From Acidobacteriota bacterium (GTDB lineage: Bacteria > Acidobacteriota > Terriglobia > Terriglobales > Acidobacteriaceae), in contig JABCYV010000027.1 of the NCBI GenBank assembly GCA_013290025.1, positions 1-32,101 on the forward strand: DNA of 32,101 nucleotides. The letters are read 5' to 3'. Shown here piece by piece: positions 1 to 7,299 of the stretch. Numbering within the stretch: position 1 is the stretch's first letter; every line of letters starts with the position of its first letter. The notes beneath the pieces were generated by a model. That model was not told where the DNA came from. It was given only the letters and a program-made list of their open reading frames with translations, and made no database searches. Both the position numbers and the translations under genes were made by a program.

Positions 1-2
1 TG

Positions 3-1187
3 GTGGCGATGACCGCCACGGCTGTCAGTTTTGGCCGCATGGCGACGGTTTATCCATCTGCTGGATCTGTTTACACCTATGTAAGTCGCGGGTTTAATTC
101 TCAGATTGGCTTTGTGATTGGGTGGGCGATGTTCTTGGAGTACCTCTTCCAACCTTTGCAAAACAGCCTTTACGCGGCGCTAACCATCCAGAGACTGGTT
201 CCGCATATTCCTTTCGCGCTGCTGTCAGCGGCCGCAGTCGGCTTTATGACCTGTCTGTGCTGGTTCGGAATCCGCACCACGGCTCGAGCCAACCAAATCC
301 TGCTGGCTTTCATGTCCGTCGTCATGCTGGCGTTTATTGGAGAGGCGCTGTGGTACATCGTGGGGCACCATCATTTGCTAGGGCTAGTTTCCATGCAGCC
401 GATGTACGATCCCAAGACGTTCAGTGTCCGCGCCATCGCAGCTGGTACGGCGCTGGCCGCGACCACCTACATCGGGTTTGACGGGGTCAGCATCCTCGCG
501 GAAGAGGTCGAGAACCCGCGGAGAAACGTCCTGCTGGCATCCGTTCTGGTTTGTGTTTTCACCGGACTTTTTGCAGCCTTCCAGGTCTATTTGGCACAAC
601 GCGTGTGGCCTGACTACAGTACACTCGTCAATCCGGAAACCGCTTTTATGGATGTTGCGAAGGTTGTTGGTGGTTATGGTCTGTTTGCTGCGTTTGGCGT
701 TGTGCTCCTGGTATCAAGTCTGGCTTGCGGACTGGCCGGTTTGTTGGGAGCGGTACGCCTGCTCTACGGTATGGGACGCGACAACCTGCTGCCGCGAAAG
801 ATATTTGGGCACCTGAACGCCGAGCGCGGCAATCCCTCCTACAATGTAGCAATCGCTGGTGCCTTGGCCTATCTCGGCACCCTCACCATGCAATGGGAAA
901 GGTCGGTTGAGATCCTCAATTTTGGAGCATTGATGGCTTTCATGGCCGTTAACCTGGCGGCCGTCCGCTATTTTGGCTTCTCCGCAGAGTTTACGGGGAA
1001 AAGAAATATATTCCTGGATGTGATCGTTCCGAGTCTGGGTTTTCTCTTCTGCTTAGTGATCTTCTTGGGCTTGCAAGCATCTACCCTTGCCGTCGGAGCA
1101 GCCTGGGTAGTTTGTGGCGGCCTGTACGTAATCTTAAAAACGAGGGGCATGAGCACTCCCGTAGTCATTGACTTTAACGCGTCCTGA
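3..1187 (+). CDS. APC-superfamily (amino acid/polyamine-type) permease, 5' end outside the window
   Basis: This is an integral inner-membrane secondary transporter. The visible 394 residues are a run of hydrophobic segments separated by short charged loops, with family-typical features: a PSAGSVYTY motif near the visible N-terminus, a YIGFDGVSILAEEVENPRRN stretch around residue 155-175, and LLYGMGRDNLLP near 255. Complete APC permeases are usually 450-500 residues and the PxxG motif normally falls after two membrane helices. The frame is also open to the window edge, so the true start lies upstream and the GTG at position 3 is not the start. It ends one base before the stop of the convergent LacI gene. 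APC members usually carry amino acids or amines, but the substrate is not readable here. Proximity to the LacI regulator and to an aminotransferase operon makes an amine or amino-compound substrate an inference only. Confidence 0.85.
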   Translation: MAMTATAVSFGRMATVYPSAGSVYTYVSRGFNSQIGFVIGWAMFLEYLFQPLQNSLYAALTIQRLVPHIPFALLSAAAVGFMTCLCWFGIRTTARANQILLAFMSVVMLAFIGEALWYIVGHHHLLGLVSMQPMYDPKTFSVRAIAAGTALAATTYIGFDGVSILAEEVENPRRNVLLASVLVCVFTGLFAAFQVYLAQRVWPDYSTLVNPETAFMDVAKVVGGYGLFAAFGVVLLVSSLACGLAGLLGAVRLLYGMGRDNLLPRKIFGHLNAERGNPSYNVAIAGALAYLGTLTMQWERSVEILNFGALMAFMAVNLAAVRYFGFSAEFTGKRNIFLDVIVPSLGFLFCLVIFLGLQASTLAVGAAWVVCGGLYVILKTRGMSTPVVIDFNAS

Positions 1188-1188
1188 T

Positions 1189-2277
1189 TCAGGAATTCTC
1201 GCCGACCGCTACTGGTTCTCTCCTTGAGTGCAGCATGAAGCCACAAGACTCACGCACACGGAGTTGGGGCAACAAGGTTACTGTCACCGGATGAGTGCGC
1301 TTACCTTGGATGCGCTCCAGAAGCAGCCGTACGGCTGTGTCGCCCAGCTCATATTTTGGCAATTCGATGGTAGTCAGGCGCGGCCGAAAGCACCCTAACC
1401 AGGGATAATCGTCAAAGCTCACCAGCCCAAAGTCTTCGGGACATCGCATGCCGATTTCGTCGGCCGCGCTCATGAATCCTACCGTCATCAGATAATTGGT
1501 CACTAATACCGCATCCGGACGATGTGGTAATAAAGCCAGACCAGCCCGATGACCCGACTCGATGCGATAGTCACCCTCGAAAGTGAGTTCAGGATCGTAT
1601 TCAAGGCCAAATGCTTCGAGCGCCTTGCGGTACCCTTGACGGCGAGCGCGGGCGTTACTCACGTTCAGAGGACCGCTGACGAAGGCGATTCTCTTATGGC
1701 CAATGCGCGCCAGATGGGCAATGGCATCGATCGCACCTTGGCGGTCGTCGGTTTGCACCACATCGGTCTTCAGCCCAGGGCAGGTTCGCATCAGCAAGAC
1801 GATCGGAGCTTTCGCTTCGTCCAGCATTCTGCGTTGGGCGACAGACAATGGAGCAGGTGTTTTGTTCAGAATGATTCCATCGACCCGCTTTGAAAGCAGC
1901 AGCTCCAAGTACACCGCCTCTTTGTCTTGCTTATCGTCGCTGTTGCAGAGCAGGACGCTGTAGCCTGCTTTTTGGGCGGCGTCCTCGGCAGCGCGGACGA
2001 TGGCCGGAAAGAATGGATTGGCGATGTCCGTCACCACCATTCCCAAGGTGTGGGTTTGCTGTTTGGCAAGGCTGCGGGCAAGCAAGTTAGGCCGGTAATT
2101 CAGCTTGTGGATTGCAGCCTCGACGCGACGGCCCAGAGTCGCGCTCACCCGTCCGGTTTTGTTGATCACCGCGGAGACTGTGAATACCGAGACTCTCGCC
2201 TCACGGGCGACGTCGTAAATGCTCGGCGCTTTCGATACTCGGCCCGCCATCCGCGTTCGTCTTACTTTCTTCGGCAT
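1189..2277 (-). CDS. LacI-family transcriptional repressor
   Basis: This is a DNA-binding regulator of 362 residues with the usual LacI/GalR layout. The N-terminal helix-turn-helix (about residues 18-45, SIYDVAREARVS...TVSAVIN) is followed by the hinge-helix segment with LLARSLA, which in this family inserts at a central CpG of a palindromic operator. A periplasmic-binding-protein-like ligand domain follows, with LGMVVTDIANPFF, GIILNKT, RIAFVSGP and GLVSFDDYPW. The recognition helix carries Val-Phe where LacI has Tyr-Gln, so operator preference cannot be copied from LacI. Start choice is uncertain: no clear Shine-Dalgarno precedes the ATG at 2277, and an internal ATG nine codons later is possible. 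The gene is divergent from the Gfo/Idh/transaldolase operon and is the only LacI protein visible. It is therefore the natural candidate to bind the TAAGCGCTTA palindromes at 7220 and 22587. Its effector is probably a sugar or polyol, by family habit. Confidence 0.93.
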   Translation of the reverse strand: MPKKVRRTRMAGRVSKAPSIYDVAREARVSVFTVSAVINKTGRVSATLGRRVEAAIHKLNYRPNLLARSLAKQQTHTLGMVVTDIANPFFPAIVRAAEDAAQKAGYSVLLCNSDDKQDKEAVYLELLLSKRVDGIILNKTPAPLSVAQRRMLDEAKAPIVLLMRTCPGLKTDVVQTDDRQGAIDAIAHLARIGHKRIAFVSGPLNVSNARARRQGYRKALEAFGLEYDPELTFEGDYRIESGHRAGLALLPHRPDAVLVTNYLMTVGFMSAADEIGMRCPEDFGLVSFDDYPWLGCFRPRLTTIELPKYELGDTAVRLLLERIQGKRTHPVTVTLLPQLRVRESCGFMLHSRREPVAVGENS

Positions 2278-2632
2278 GAGAGATTACTACTGTATACGAT
2301 GACCACAAATATGGAGCTGTCTTCGCACATCTGAAGCCAATCGCGTGATAACCCCTTATAGCTTTCAGGCCTTAAAGTACGGTCAAGCAGGCATAAAAGT
2401 CAAAAGTGTGCCTAATGAGGCCGCTATCCAAAAGATTCGGTTATATGCAAACAACTCGACGCATACCGCCCAGTTGAACCGACTCAGTACTCTTTCTAAG
2501 CGGTTTGGCGGTTCTCTTTCCTCGGCTGGTACTTCGAGTCAAATTGCAGTATGATTTCCTGCGCGCAAGTCGTAGCATTCCACCTTTACCGCTGTCTGTC
2601 AAAGCGCTAAGATTTTCGGGAGCGAACTTAGT
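2278..2632. other. Divergent intergenic region between the LacI gene and the Gfo/Idh operon
   Basis: No convincing gene is seen in these 355 bases. A 69-codon ORF (2345-2554, + strand) lacks a ribosome site and family features. A TATGAT hexamer at 2550-2555 could be a -10 box for the rightward operon, but no good -35 box sits 16-18 bases upstream of it. An operator-like sequence at 2601-2610 is listed separately. Promoters for both divergent genes must lie here. Confidence 0.5.
2601..2610 (+). promoter_or_regulatory. Weak candidate LacI-type operator before the Gfo/Idh A1 gene
   Basis: The sequence AAAGCGCTAA matches 8 of the 10 positions of the TAAGCGCTTA core seen at 7222-7231 and 22589-22598. 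It keeps the AGCGCT centre and changes one base per half-site. It lies 22 bases before the ATG at 2633, downstream of the possible -10 box at 2550-2555, where a bound repressor could block transcription. AGCGCT also occurs by chance inside genes of this window, so support is modest. Confidence 0.3.
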
Positions 2633-3667
2633 ATGCGCAAGTTGGGCATTGGCGTACTCGGCGTGGGAGAAATGGGCAAGCGTCACGCGGAGAACATCCG
2701 TCGCATGGTCCCACAGGCCCGCCTGATTGCTGTGGCTGATGTCGTTGCGACCCGAGCCCAGCAACTGGCTGCGGAACTAGAAATCGAGCACTCTTTCGGT
2801 AGCTTAGAAGAGATGCTCGAGCGTAAAGAGGTCGACTGTGTCCTGATCGCTTCCCCCGACAAATTTCATGCTCAGGCGGTTCGCACGGCGGCCGCAGCGG
2901 GAAAAGACATCCTTTGTGAAAAGCCACTAGCGACGAATCTGGCGGATGCCCGATCAGCGCTGGCAGCCGTGGCGAAGGCCGGCGTGCGCTTGCAGGTCGG
3001 TTTCATGCGTCGCTATGACGCTGGGTACGCGGCGGCAATGAGGCGGATCGAGGCTGGTGAAATCGGGGAGCCAGTTATTTTTAAGTCCATCGGCCGCGAT
3101 AAAGACGCGCCACCGATCGCGGCTTATCAGTCCAAACTGAATGGCATGTTGCTTTACAACAACACGATTCACGATTTTGATCTGGCGCGTTGGCTCATGC
3201 GAGATGAAGTGGTCGAGGTGCAGGCTTACACGACCGTAGCGATTCGCCCAGAAGTCGCAAAATATGGGGACGTGGTCGCGAGTGTTGTCAACCTGAAATA
3301 CCAGCACGGTGCGATCGGCAACATCGAGTCTTACGTACAGGCAGTCTACGGTTATGACATTCGTACCGAGATTGTTGGATCCAAGGGTTCGATACTTGTG
3401 GGAAGCACGCAACAAACACTGACAACTTTTCTGACCACGCGTGGCGGCGTTCAACCCCTCGCCGATCACTTCCTCACCAGATTCTCCGACGCCTATGTTG
3501 CCGAGGTCAGAGATTTTGTGCAGACCATGTTGGACGATCGGCCGCCCAGAGTTTCGGGCGAAGATGGTTTGCGCGCCCTGGAGATCGCGGTGGCGGCTGA
3601 GAGTTCTCATCTACAGTCCAAACCGTGCAGCGTCGCTCAGGCAGACGCGCTGACGGTTCAGGGATGA
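2633..3667 (+). CDS. Gfo/Idh/MocA-family NAD(P)-dependent oxidoreductase A1 (IolG-like)
   Basis: This is a predicted cytoplasmic dehydrogenase of 344 residues, the normal family length. The N-terminal Rossmann fold opens with GIGVLGVGEMGKRHAENI. The family EKP motif (CEKPLA, near residue 88) supplies the conserved lysine. The C-terminal domain has IHDFDLARWLM, where the catalytic Asp/His region of inositol 2-dehydrogenase-like enzymes lies, and YDIRTEIVGSKGSI. These features resemble myo-inositol/scyllo-inositol dehydrogenases more than glucose-fructose oxidoreductase, but family assignments inside Gfo/Idh are not specific to substrate. It is the first gene of a four-gene operon and stops 9 bases before the transaldolase start. 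It is a clear paralogue of the gene at 17868-18917, with about half of positions identical by eye and shared blocks such as RIEAGEIG and RTEIVGSKG. Confidence 0.92.
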   Translation: MRKLGIGVLGVGEMGKRHAENIRRMVPQARLIAVADVVATRAQQLAAELEIEHSFGSLEEMLERKEVDCVLIASPDKFHAQAVRTAAAAGKDILCEKPLATNLADARSALAAVAKAGVRLQVGFMRRYDAGYAAAMRRIEAGEIGEPVIFKSIGRDKDAPPIAAYQSKLNGMLLYNNTIHDFDLARWLMRDEVVEVQAYTTVAIRPEVAKYGDVVASVVNLKYQHGAIGNIESYVQAVYGYDIRTEIVGSKGSILVGSTQQTLTTFLTTRGGVQPLADHFLTRFSDAYVAEVRDFVQTMLDDRPPRVSGEDGLRALEIAVAAESSHLQSKPCSVAQADALTVQG

Positions 3668-3676
3668 GTTGGAGGA

Positions 3677-4777
3677 ATGATGGCCCGCGTAACAGACACA
3701 ACCTATAAGAGTCCTTTGCACGAAATGACGCAATCGACCGCCACCTGTCTGTGGAACGATTCGGCTTCCATCCAGGAACTGACGTACTCGCTCGAACATG
3801 GCGCAGTAGGAGCGACATGCAATCCGGTAATCGTGCTCGGGGTTCTGAAAAAAGAAATCTCCTTTTGGAAGGAACGTATTCGTAGCCTGATCGAGGAACG
3901 GCCTCCCGCTACCGAGGACCAGATCGCATGGAAACTGGTGCGCGAAGTCTCGGTAAGGGCTGCCAGTCTACTGAAACCTGTCTTCGATCGGGAGCGTGGC
4001 CGTAATGGAAGGCTCTCGATCCAGACCGATCCGCGGCTTTTTCGCGATCCGCAAGCCATCGTAAGTCAGGCCGAGGAATTCGCCCGACTCGCGCTGAACA
4101 TGATCGTCAAGATCCCGGTAACACGGGCTGGCGTTCCTGCGATTGAGGAAGCTACGTATCGCGGGATCAGCATCAATGCAACGGTTTGCTTTACGCTGCC
4201 TCAATGTATCGCCGTGGCCGAAGCGGTAGAGCGCGGCCTCACACGGCGACAACGTGAAGGCAAGGAAATCGCGACCATGGGACCTGTGTGCACCATCATG
4301 GTTGGTCGTCTCGATGATTGGCTCAAAGTCGTCGCGGAGAGAGACAATATCACGATCGATCCGGGTTATCTGGAGTGGGCTGGCGTGGCCGTGTTTAAAA
4401 AGACATACCAGATCTTTCGCGAGCGTGGCTACAGAATCCGGTTGCTTTCGGCGGCGTTCCGTAACCACATGCACTGGAGTGAATTCATCGGTGGCGACGT
4501 TGTTATCTCGCCGCCTTATTCCTGGCAGGTTCGCCTGAATGCGAGCGACGTCGAGGTCCGACCGCGTATCGACAAACCGGTAGAGCCGAAAATTGTGGAC
4601 GAGCTCTCCCGGAAGTTTGTCGATTTTGGTCGTGCTTACGATGACCGAGGGCTGTCCCTCGAAGAATTCGATTCATTCCCGCCTACTCGCCGAACCCTTC
4701 GCCAGTTCATCACAGCGTGCCATGAGCTGGATGGTCTAGTGCGTGACTTTCTACTGCCCAACCCGGATGTGTCCTGA
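3677..4777 (+). CDS. Transaldolase-family protein
   Basis: This is a Schiff-base-forming class I aldolase fold enzyme of 366 residues. The family landmarks are all visible: GATCNPVI (residues 45-52), GRLSIQTDP (111-119), the Schiff-base lysine in MIVKIPVT (Lys145), INATVCFTLPQ with the Asn/Thr/Gln pattern, and a PVCTIMVGRLDDW segment matching the PFVGRIDDW-type motif. With the catalytic lysine kept, it is probably an active aldolase or dihydroxyacetone/glycolaldehyde transferase. Classical transaldolase acts on fructose-6-phosphate and erythrose-4-phosphate, but being wedged between Gfo/Idh dehydrogenases suggests a specialised C-C bond step in a peripheral sugar or polyol pathway (inference). 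A GGAGG lies only one base before the first ATG (3677), which is too close. Starts at 3680 or at the later Met16 are possible. Confidence 0.88.
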   Translation: MMARVTDTTYKSPLHEMTQSTATCLWNDSASIQELTYSLEHGAVGATCNPVIVLGVLKKEISFWKERIRSLIEERPPATEDQIAWKLVREVSVRAASLLKPVFDRERGRNGRLSIQTDPRLFRDPQAIVSQAEEFARLALNMIVKIPVTRAGVPAIEEATYRGISINATVCFTLPQCIAVAEAVERGLTRRQREGKEIATMGPVCTIMVGRLDDWLKVVAERDNITIDPGYLEWAGVAVFKKTYQIFRERGYRIRLLSAAFRNHMHWSEFIGGDVVISPPYSWQVRLNASDVEVRPRIDKPVEPKIVDELSRKFVDFGRAYDDRGLSLEEFDSFPPTRRTLRQFITACHELDGLVRDFLLPNPDVS

Positions 4778-4821
4778 GATAACAATGCTGATCAATCGCG
4801 GTCGCTGGCGAGGAGGCCGGA

Positions 4822-6009
4822 ATGGCGCAAATTATCGGGGTCGGGGTCATCGGGATGGGCTGGATGGGAACGGTACACAGCCGTGCTTACCTCCAGGCGG
4901 CCGATCGTTTCCACGACAGTGGTATTAGGCCCCGATTAATTATTTGCGCCGACGACGTTGAAACGCGTGCCAAAGAGGCTCAGGAACGATTCGGCTTCGA
5001 GCGGTACACCACCCGCTGGCAAGAGGTAATCGCTAACCCTAACGTTCAGGTCGTAAATGTAGCTACGCCTAACCACATGCATCTTGAAGTCGTGCGCGCA
5101 GCGGCCGCGTCCGGCAAGCACATCTTTTGCGAAAAACCGGTGGGAAAGAATTCGCGAGAGACGGCTGAGATTGAGCGTTTGGCCCGACAGGCTGGCGTCC
5201 TTACGTTCGTGGGATACAACTACCGATGGTCTCCGCTGGTGCAGCACGCGCGGCAGCTGATCGGCGAAGGGCGGTTGGGCAGATTGACTCACTTTCGCGG
5301 TCGTTTCTTCGCCGGGTATGCGTCCAATCCACAAGGAGTTCTTTCTTGGCGCTTTCAACGGGAGTTATCGGGCATGGGCGTCCTGGGCGACCTAATGTCA
5401 CACGTGGTTGACATGGGTCTGATGCTGGCCGGGCCCGTAAAGCGAGTGGTTGGCAATCGGGAAACCTTTTTTCCCCGCCGACCTTTGGCCATGCCGGGCG
5501 TCGGCACTCACTTCACGGTCGGTGGTGGCGGCCCGCTGGGCGATGTCACCAATGAAGACTACGCCAGCGCCTTACTGCAATTCGCCAATGGAGTTCAAGG
5601 CAACATCGAAGTCTGTCGCGTGATCCAGGGACACAAATGCCAGTTTGCCTTTGAGATCGAGGGCACCGAGGGTGCACTGAGCTGGGATTTCGAGCGCATG
5701 AACGAACTGAAGGTCTTCTGCCTTGACGGAAATGGATCCCATGACGGATATACCCGCCTCGTAAGCGGCCCGGCACATCCCGATCATGTGCGATTCAACC
5801 CCGGCGCGGGCGTCGGTCTTGGTTACGAAGACCTCAAAACCATTGAAGCGCACCACTTTCTCAAATCGGTCGCGGAACGGCGTCAAGGAGAACCAGGCTT
5901 TACCGAGGCGTTGCGCGTGGCTGAGGTTCTGGGGGCGATCGAGCGCACGTGCGAGACAGGAAGCTGGCAGGAAGTCACACGCATTGCTTCGCTTGCATCT
6001 CAGTCGTGA
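4822..6009 (+). CDS. Gfo/Idh/MocA-family oxidoreductase B
   Basis: This 395-residue dehydrogenase opens with the nucleotide-binding segment [16 protein letters not shown] and carries CEKPVG as the family lysine motif. A C-terminal domain includes [22 protein letters not shown] (the His/Asp catalytic region) and [15 protein letters not shown]. It is longer than A1 and C1 because of an insertion around residues 210-245, and it has no close paralogue in this window. This is the long subgroup often annotated as inositol 2-dehydrogenase or generic dehydrogenase. A strong GAGGAGG ribosome site precedes the ATG at 4822. It is the third gene of the operon, 44 bases after the transaldolase stop. It probably oxidises or reduces a cyclic polyol or sugar carbonyl with NAD(P). 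The exact substrate is unknown. Confidence 0.92.
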   Translation: MAQIIGVGVIGMGWMGTVHSRAYLQAADRFHDSGIRPRLIICADDVETRAKEAQERFGFERYTTRWQEVIANPNVQVVNVATPNHMHLEVVRAAAASGKHIFCEKPVGKNSRETAEIERLARQAGVLTFVGYNYRWSPLVQHARQLIGEGRLGRLTHFRGRFFAGYASNPQGVLSWRFQRELSGMGVLGDLMSHVVDMGLMLAGPVKRVVGNRETFFPRRPLAMPGVGTHFTVGGGGPLGDVTNEDYASALLQFANGVQGNIEVCRVIQGHKCQFAFEIEGTEGALSWDFERMNELKVFCLDGNGSHDGYTRLVSGPAHPDHVRFNPGAGVGLGYEDLKTIEAHHFLKSVAERRQGEPGFTEALRVAEVLGAIERTCETGSWQEVTRIASLASQS

Positions 6010-6057
6010 CCCAGACATCTTGAGAACCGGCTTTTGATTTCAGAAAGGACTCATCGC

Positions 6058-7089
6058 GTGGCGACTACGAAACGTATCGGATATGCGGTAGTAGGCCTCG
6101 GCAGCATCTCTGAGATTGCCGTTCTGCCCGCCTTCCGGCACAGCAAAAAGTCCAAACCGGTGGCTCTAGTTAGCCACGATCGGGGAAGGGCTGAGCAACT
6201 AGGCAAGAAGTTTGGGGTGAAACAGTGTTATGGCTACGAAAACTACGACGAATGTCTGGCGCGGCCCGACGTCGATGCGGTGTTCATCGCTTCGGTAAAC
6301 GGCGCGCATGCCGAGCAGACGATTCGCGCCGCGGCAGCGGGCAAACACGTGCTGTGCGAAAAGCCAATGGCCAATACAGTAGGAGATTGCCGCCGCATGG
6401 TGGAAGCCTGCAAGCAACACCGCGTCCGCTTGATGATTGCTTATCGCAAGTACTTTGAGCCCGGCAGTAAGGCGCTGAAGAAACTGGTCACCAGCGGCAA
6501 ACTGGGTCGTCTCAAGCACATATTCTCGACCTACACCGAAACCGTCGATCCTAATAAGGCCCGGGTCTGGCAACTGAACCGCAAGCTGGCTGGAGGTGGT
6601 TCGCTGATGGATCTTGGCATCTATTGTGTCAACACCATGCGCTGGCTGGCGGGCAGCAATCCGATGGAGGCCACTGCCCATGCCTGGACCGATGACCCGA
6701 AACGCTTCAGCGAGGTCGAAGATAACATCGCCTTTCGGGTCACGCATCCCGGCGGCCTGGTTTGCCAAGGCACCTCAAGTTACAGCGCCGTGGCTGCTTC
6801 CTTCGTCCAGGTCCACGGCGAGAAGGGTTGGGCCGCGTTGAACCCCGCGTTTGCGTTCGAAGAGGAGCGTCGTCTGTTTGGCAAGATTCAGGGTCGATGG
6901 TTCGAACGAAAATTCAAAGTGATCGATGAGTTCGTTTTGGAACTCGATGGCTTCGCGGACTGCATTCGCCTCGGCCGCGATCCGGAACCGGATGGGATGG
7001 AGGGATTGCGCGACATTGCGACCGTTCAGGCCATCTATCGTTCGGCACGTGAAAACCGCACCATTGCCATCAATCTGGATGCCGACTGA
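6058..7089 (+). CDS. Gfo/Idh/MocA-family oxidoreductase C1 (glucose-fructose-oxidoreductase-like)
   Basis: This dehydrogenase is 343 residues from the chosen GTG at 6058, which has an AGAAAGGA ribosome site ahead of it. A TTG at 6034 would add eight residues without family similarity. The Rossmann entry is RIGYAVVGLGSIS, the lysine motif is CEKPMA, and YRKYFEPG plus GGGSLMDLGIYCVNTMRWL match the glucose-fructose oxidoreductase/xylose dehydrogenase branch. No signal peptide is seen, so it is cytoplasmic, unlike the classical Zymomonas enzyme. It is the last gene of the left operon. Its paralogue is the gene at 18940-19965, with which it shares HGEKGWAAL, AFAFEEERRL and other blocks over the whole length. 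Both were likely produced by an old duplication. It probably oxidises an aldose or cyclic keto-sugar, by family. Confidence 0.92.
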   Translation: MATTKRIGYAVVGLGSISEIAVLPAFRHSKKSKPVALVSHDRGRAEQLGKKFGVKQCYGYENYDECLARPDVDAVFIASVNGAHAEQTIRAAAAGKHVLCEKPMANTVGDCRRMVEACKQHRVRLMIAYRKYFEPGSKALKKLVTSGKLGRLKHIFSTYTETVDPNKARVWQLNRKLAGGGSLMDLGIYCVNTMRWLAGSNPMEATAHAWTDDPKRFSEVEDNIAFRVTHPGGLVCQGTSSYSAVAASFVQVHGEKGWAALNPAFAFEEERRLFGKIQGRWFERKFKVIDEFVLELDGFADCIRLGRDPEPDGMEGLRDIATVQAIYRSARENRTIAINLDAD

Positions 7090-7192
7090 GGGTCGGGAGC
7101 AAGGCTGCCGGGCGCGAAAGAGAGGCCAGCACGCTAACCGCCATCGGCATTTCTGATTTGGTATATCAAGCCATTTTTGCAGCAAAAAAAGC

Positions 7193-7222
7193 TTGACAGT
7201 CGTCATTGCCGGGACTAAGAAT
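7193..7222 (+). promoter_or_regulatory. Sigma-70-type promoter for the large TonB receptor operon
   Basis: A perfect -35 hexamer TTGACA (7193-7198) lies directly after a run of seven A's that could act as an UP element. With an 18-base spacer the -10 box is AAGAAT (7217-7222, 4 of 6 matches). The start point would fall inside the palindrome at 7220-7233, so the promoter is well placed for repression. The receptor start codon is about 70 bases downstream. Confidence 0.6.
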
Positions 7223-7233
7223 AAGCGCTTATT
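7220..7233. promoter_or_regulatory. Palindromic LacI-family operator, copy 1
   Basis: AATAAGCGCTTATT is a perfect 14-bp palindrome with a central CpG, the usual form of a LacI/GalR operator. It overlaps the proposed -10 box and transcription start of the receptor promoter. The 12-base block TAAGCGCTTATT recurs at 22587-22598 on the opposite strand, in front of the alcohol dehydrogenase operon and at the same promoter position. The LacI-family gene at 1189-2277 is the only visible candidate to bind it. Confidence 0.7.
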
Positions 7234-7299
7234 TCACCACACTGTTCGTTTTGATTGTGCTGAGGCCACGCTTGCATGCTTCGAGGGGGAGCGAGAGTC

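Noticed and set aside
2954-3610. 218-codon minus-strand ORF
   Set aside because: Shadow of the Gfo/Idh A1 gene. The true gene has complete family motifs.
7175-7189. TTTTTGCAGCAAAAA palindrome as a terminator or operator
   Set aside because: The arms are separated by one base, so no RNA hairpin can form. It is better seen as an A/T-rich element upstream of the -35 box.
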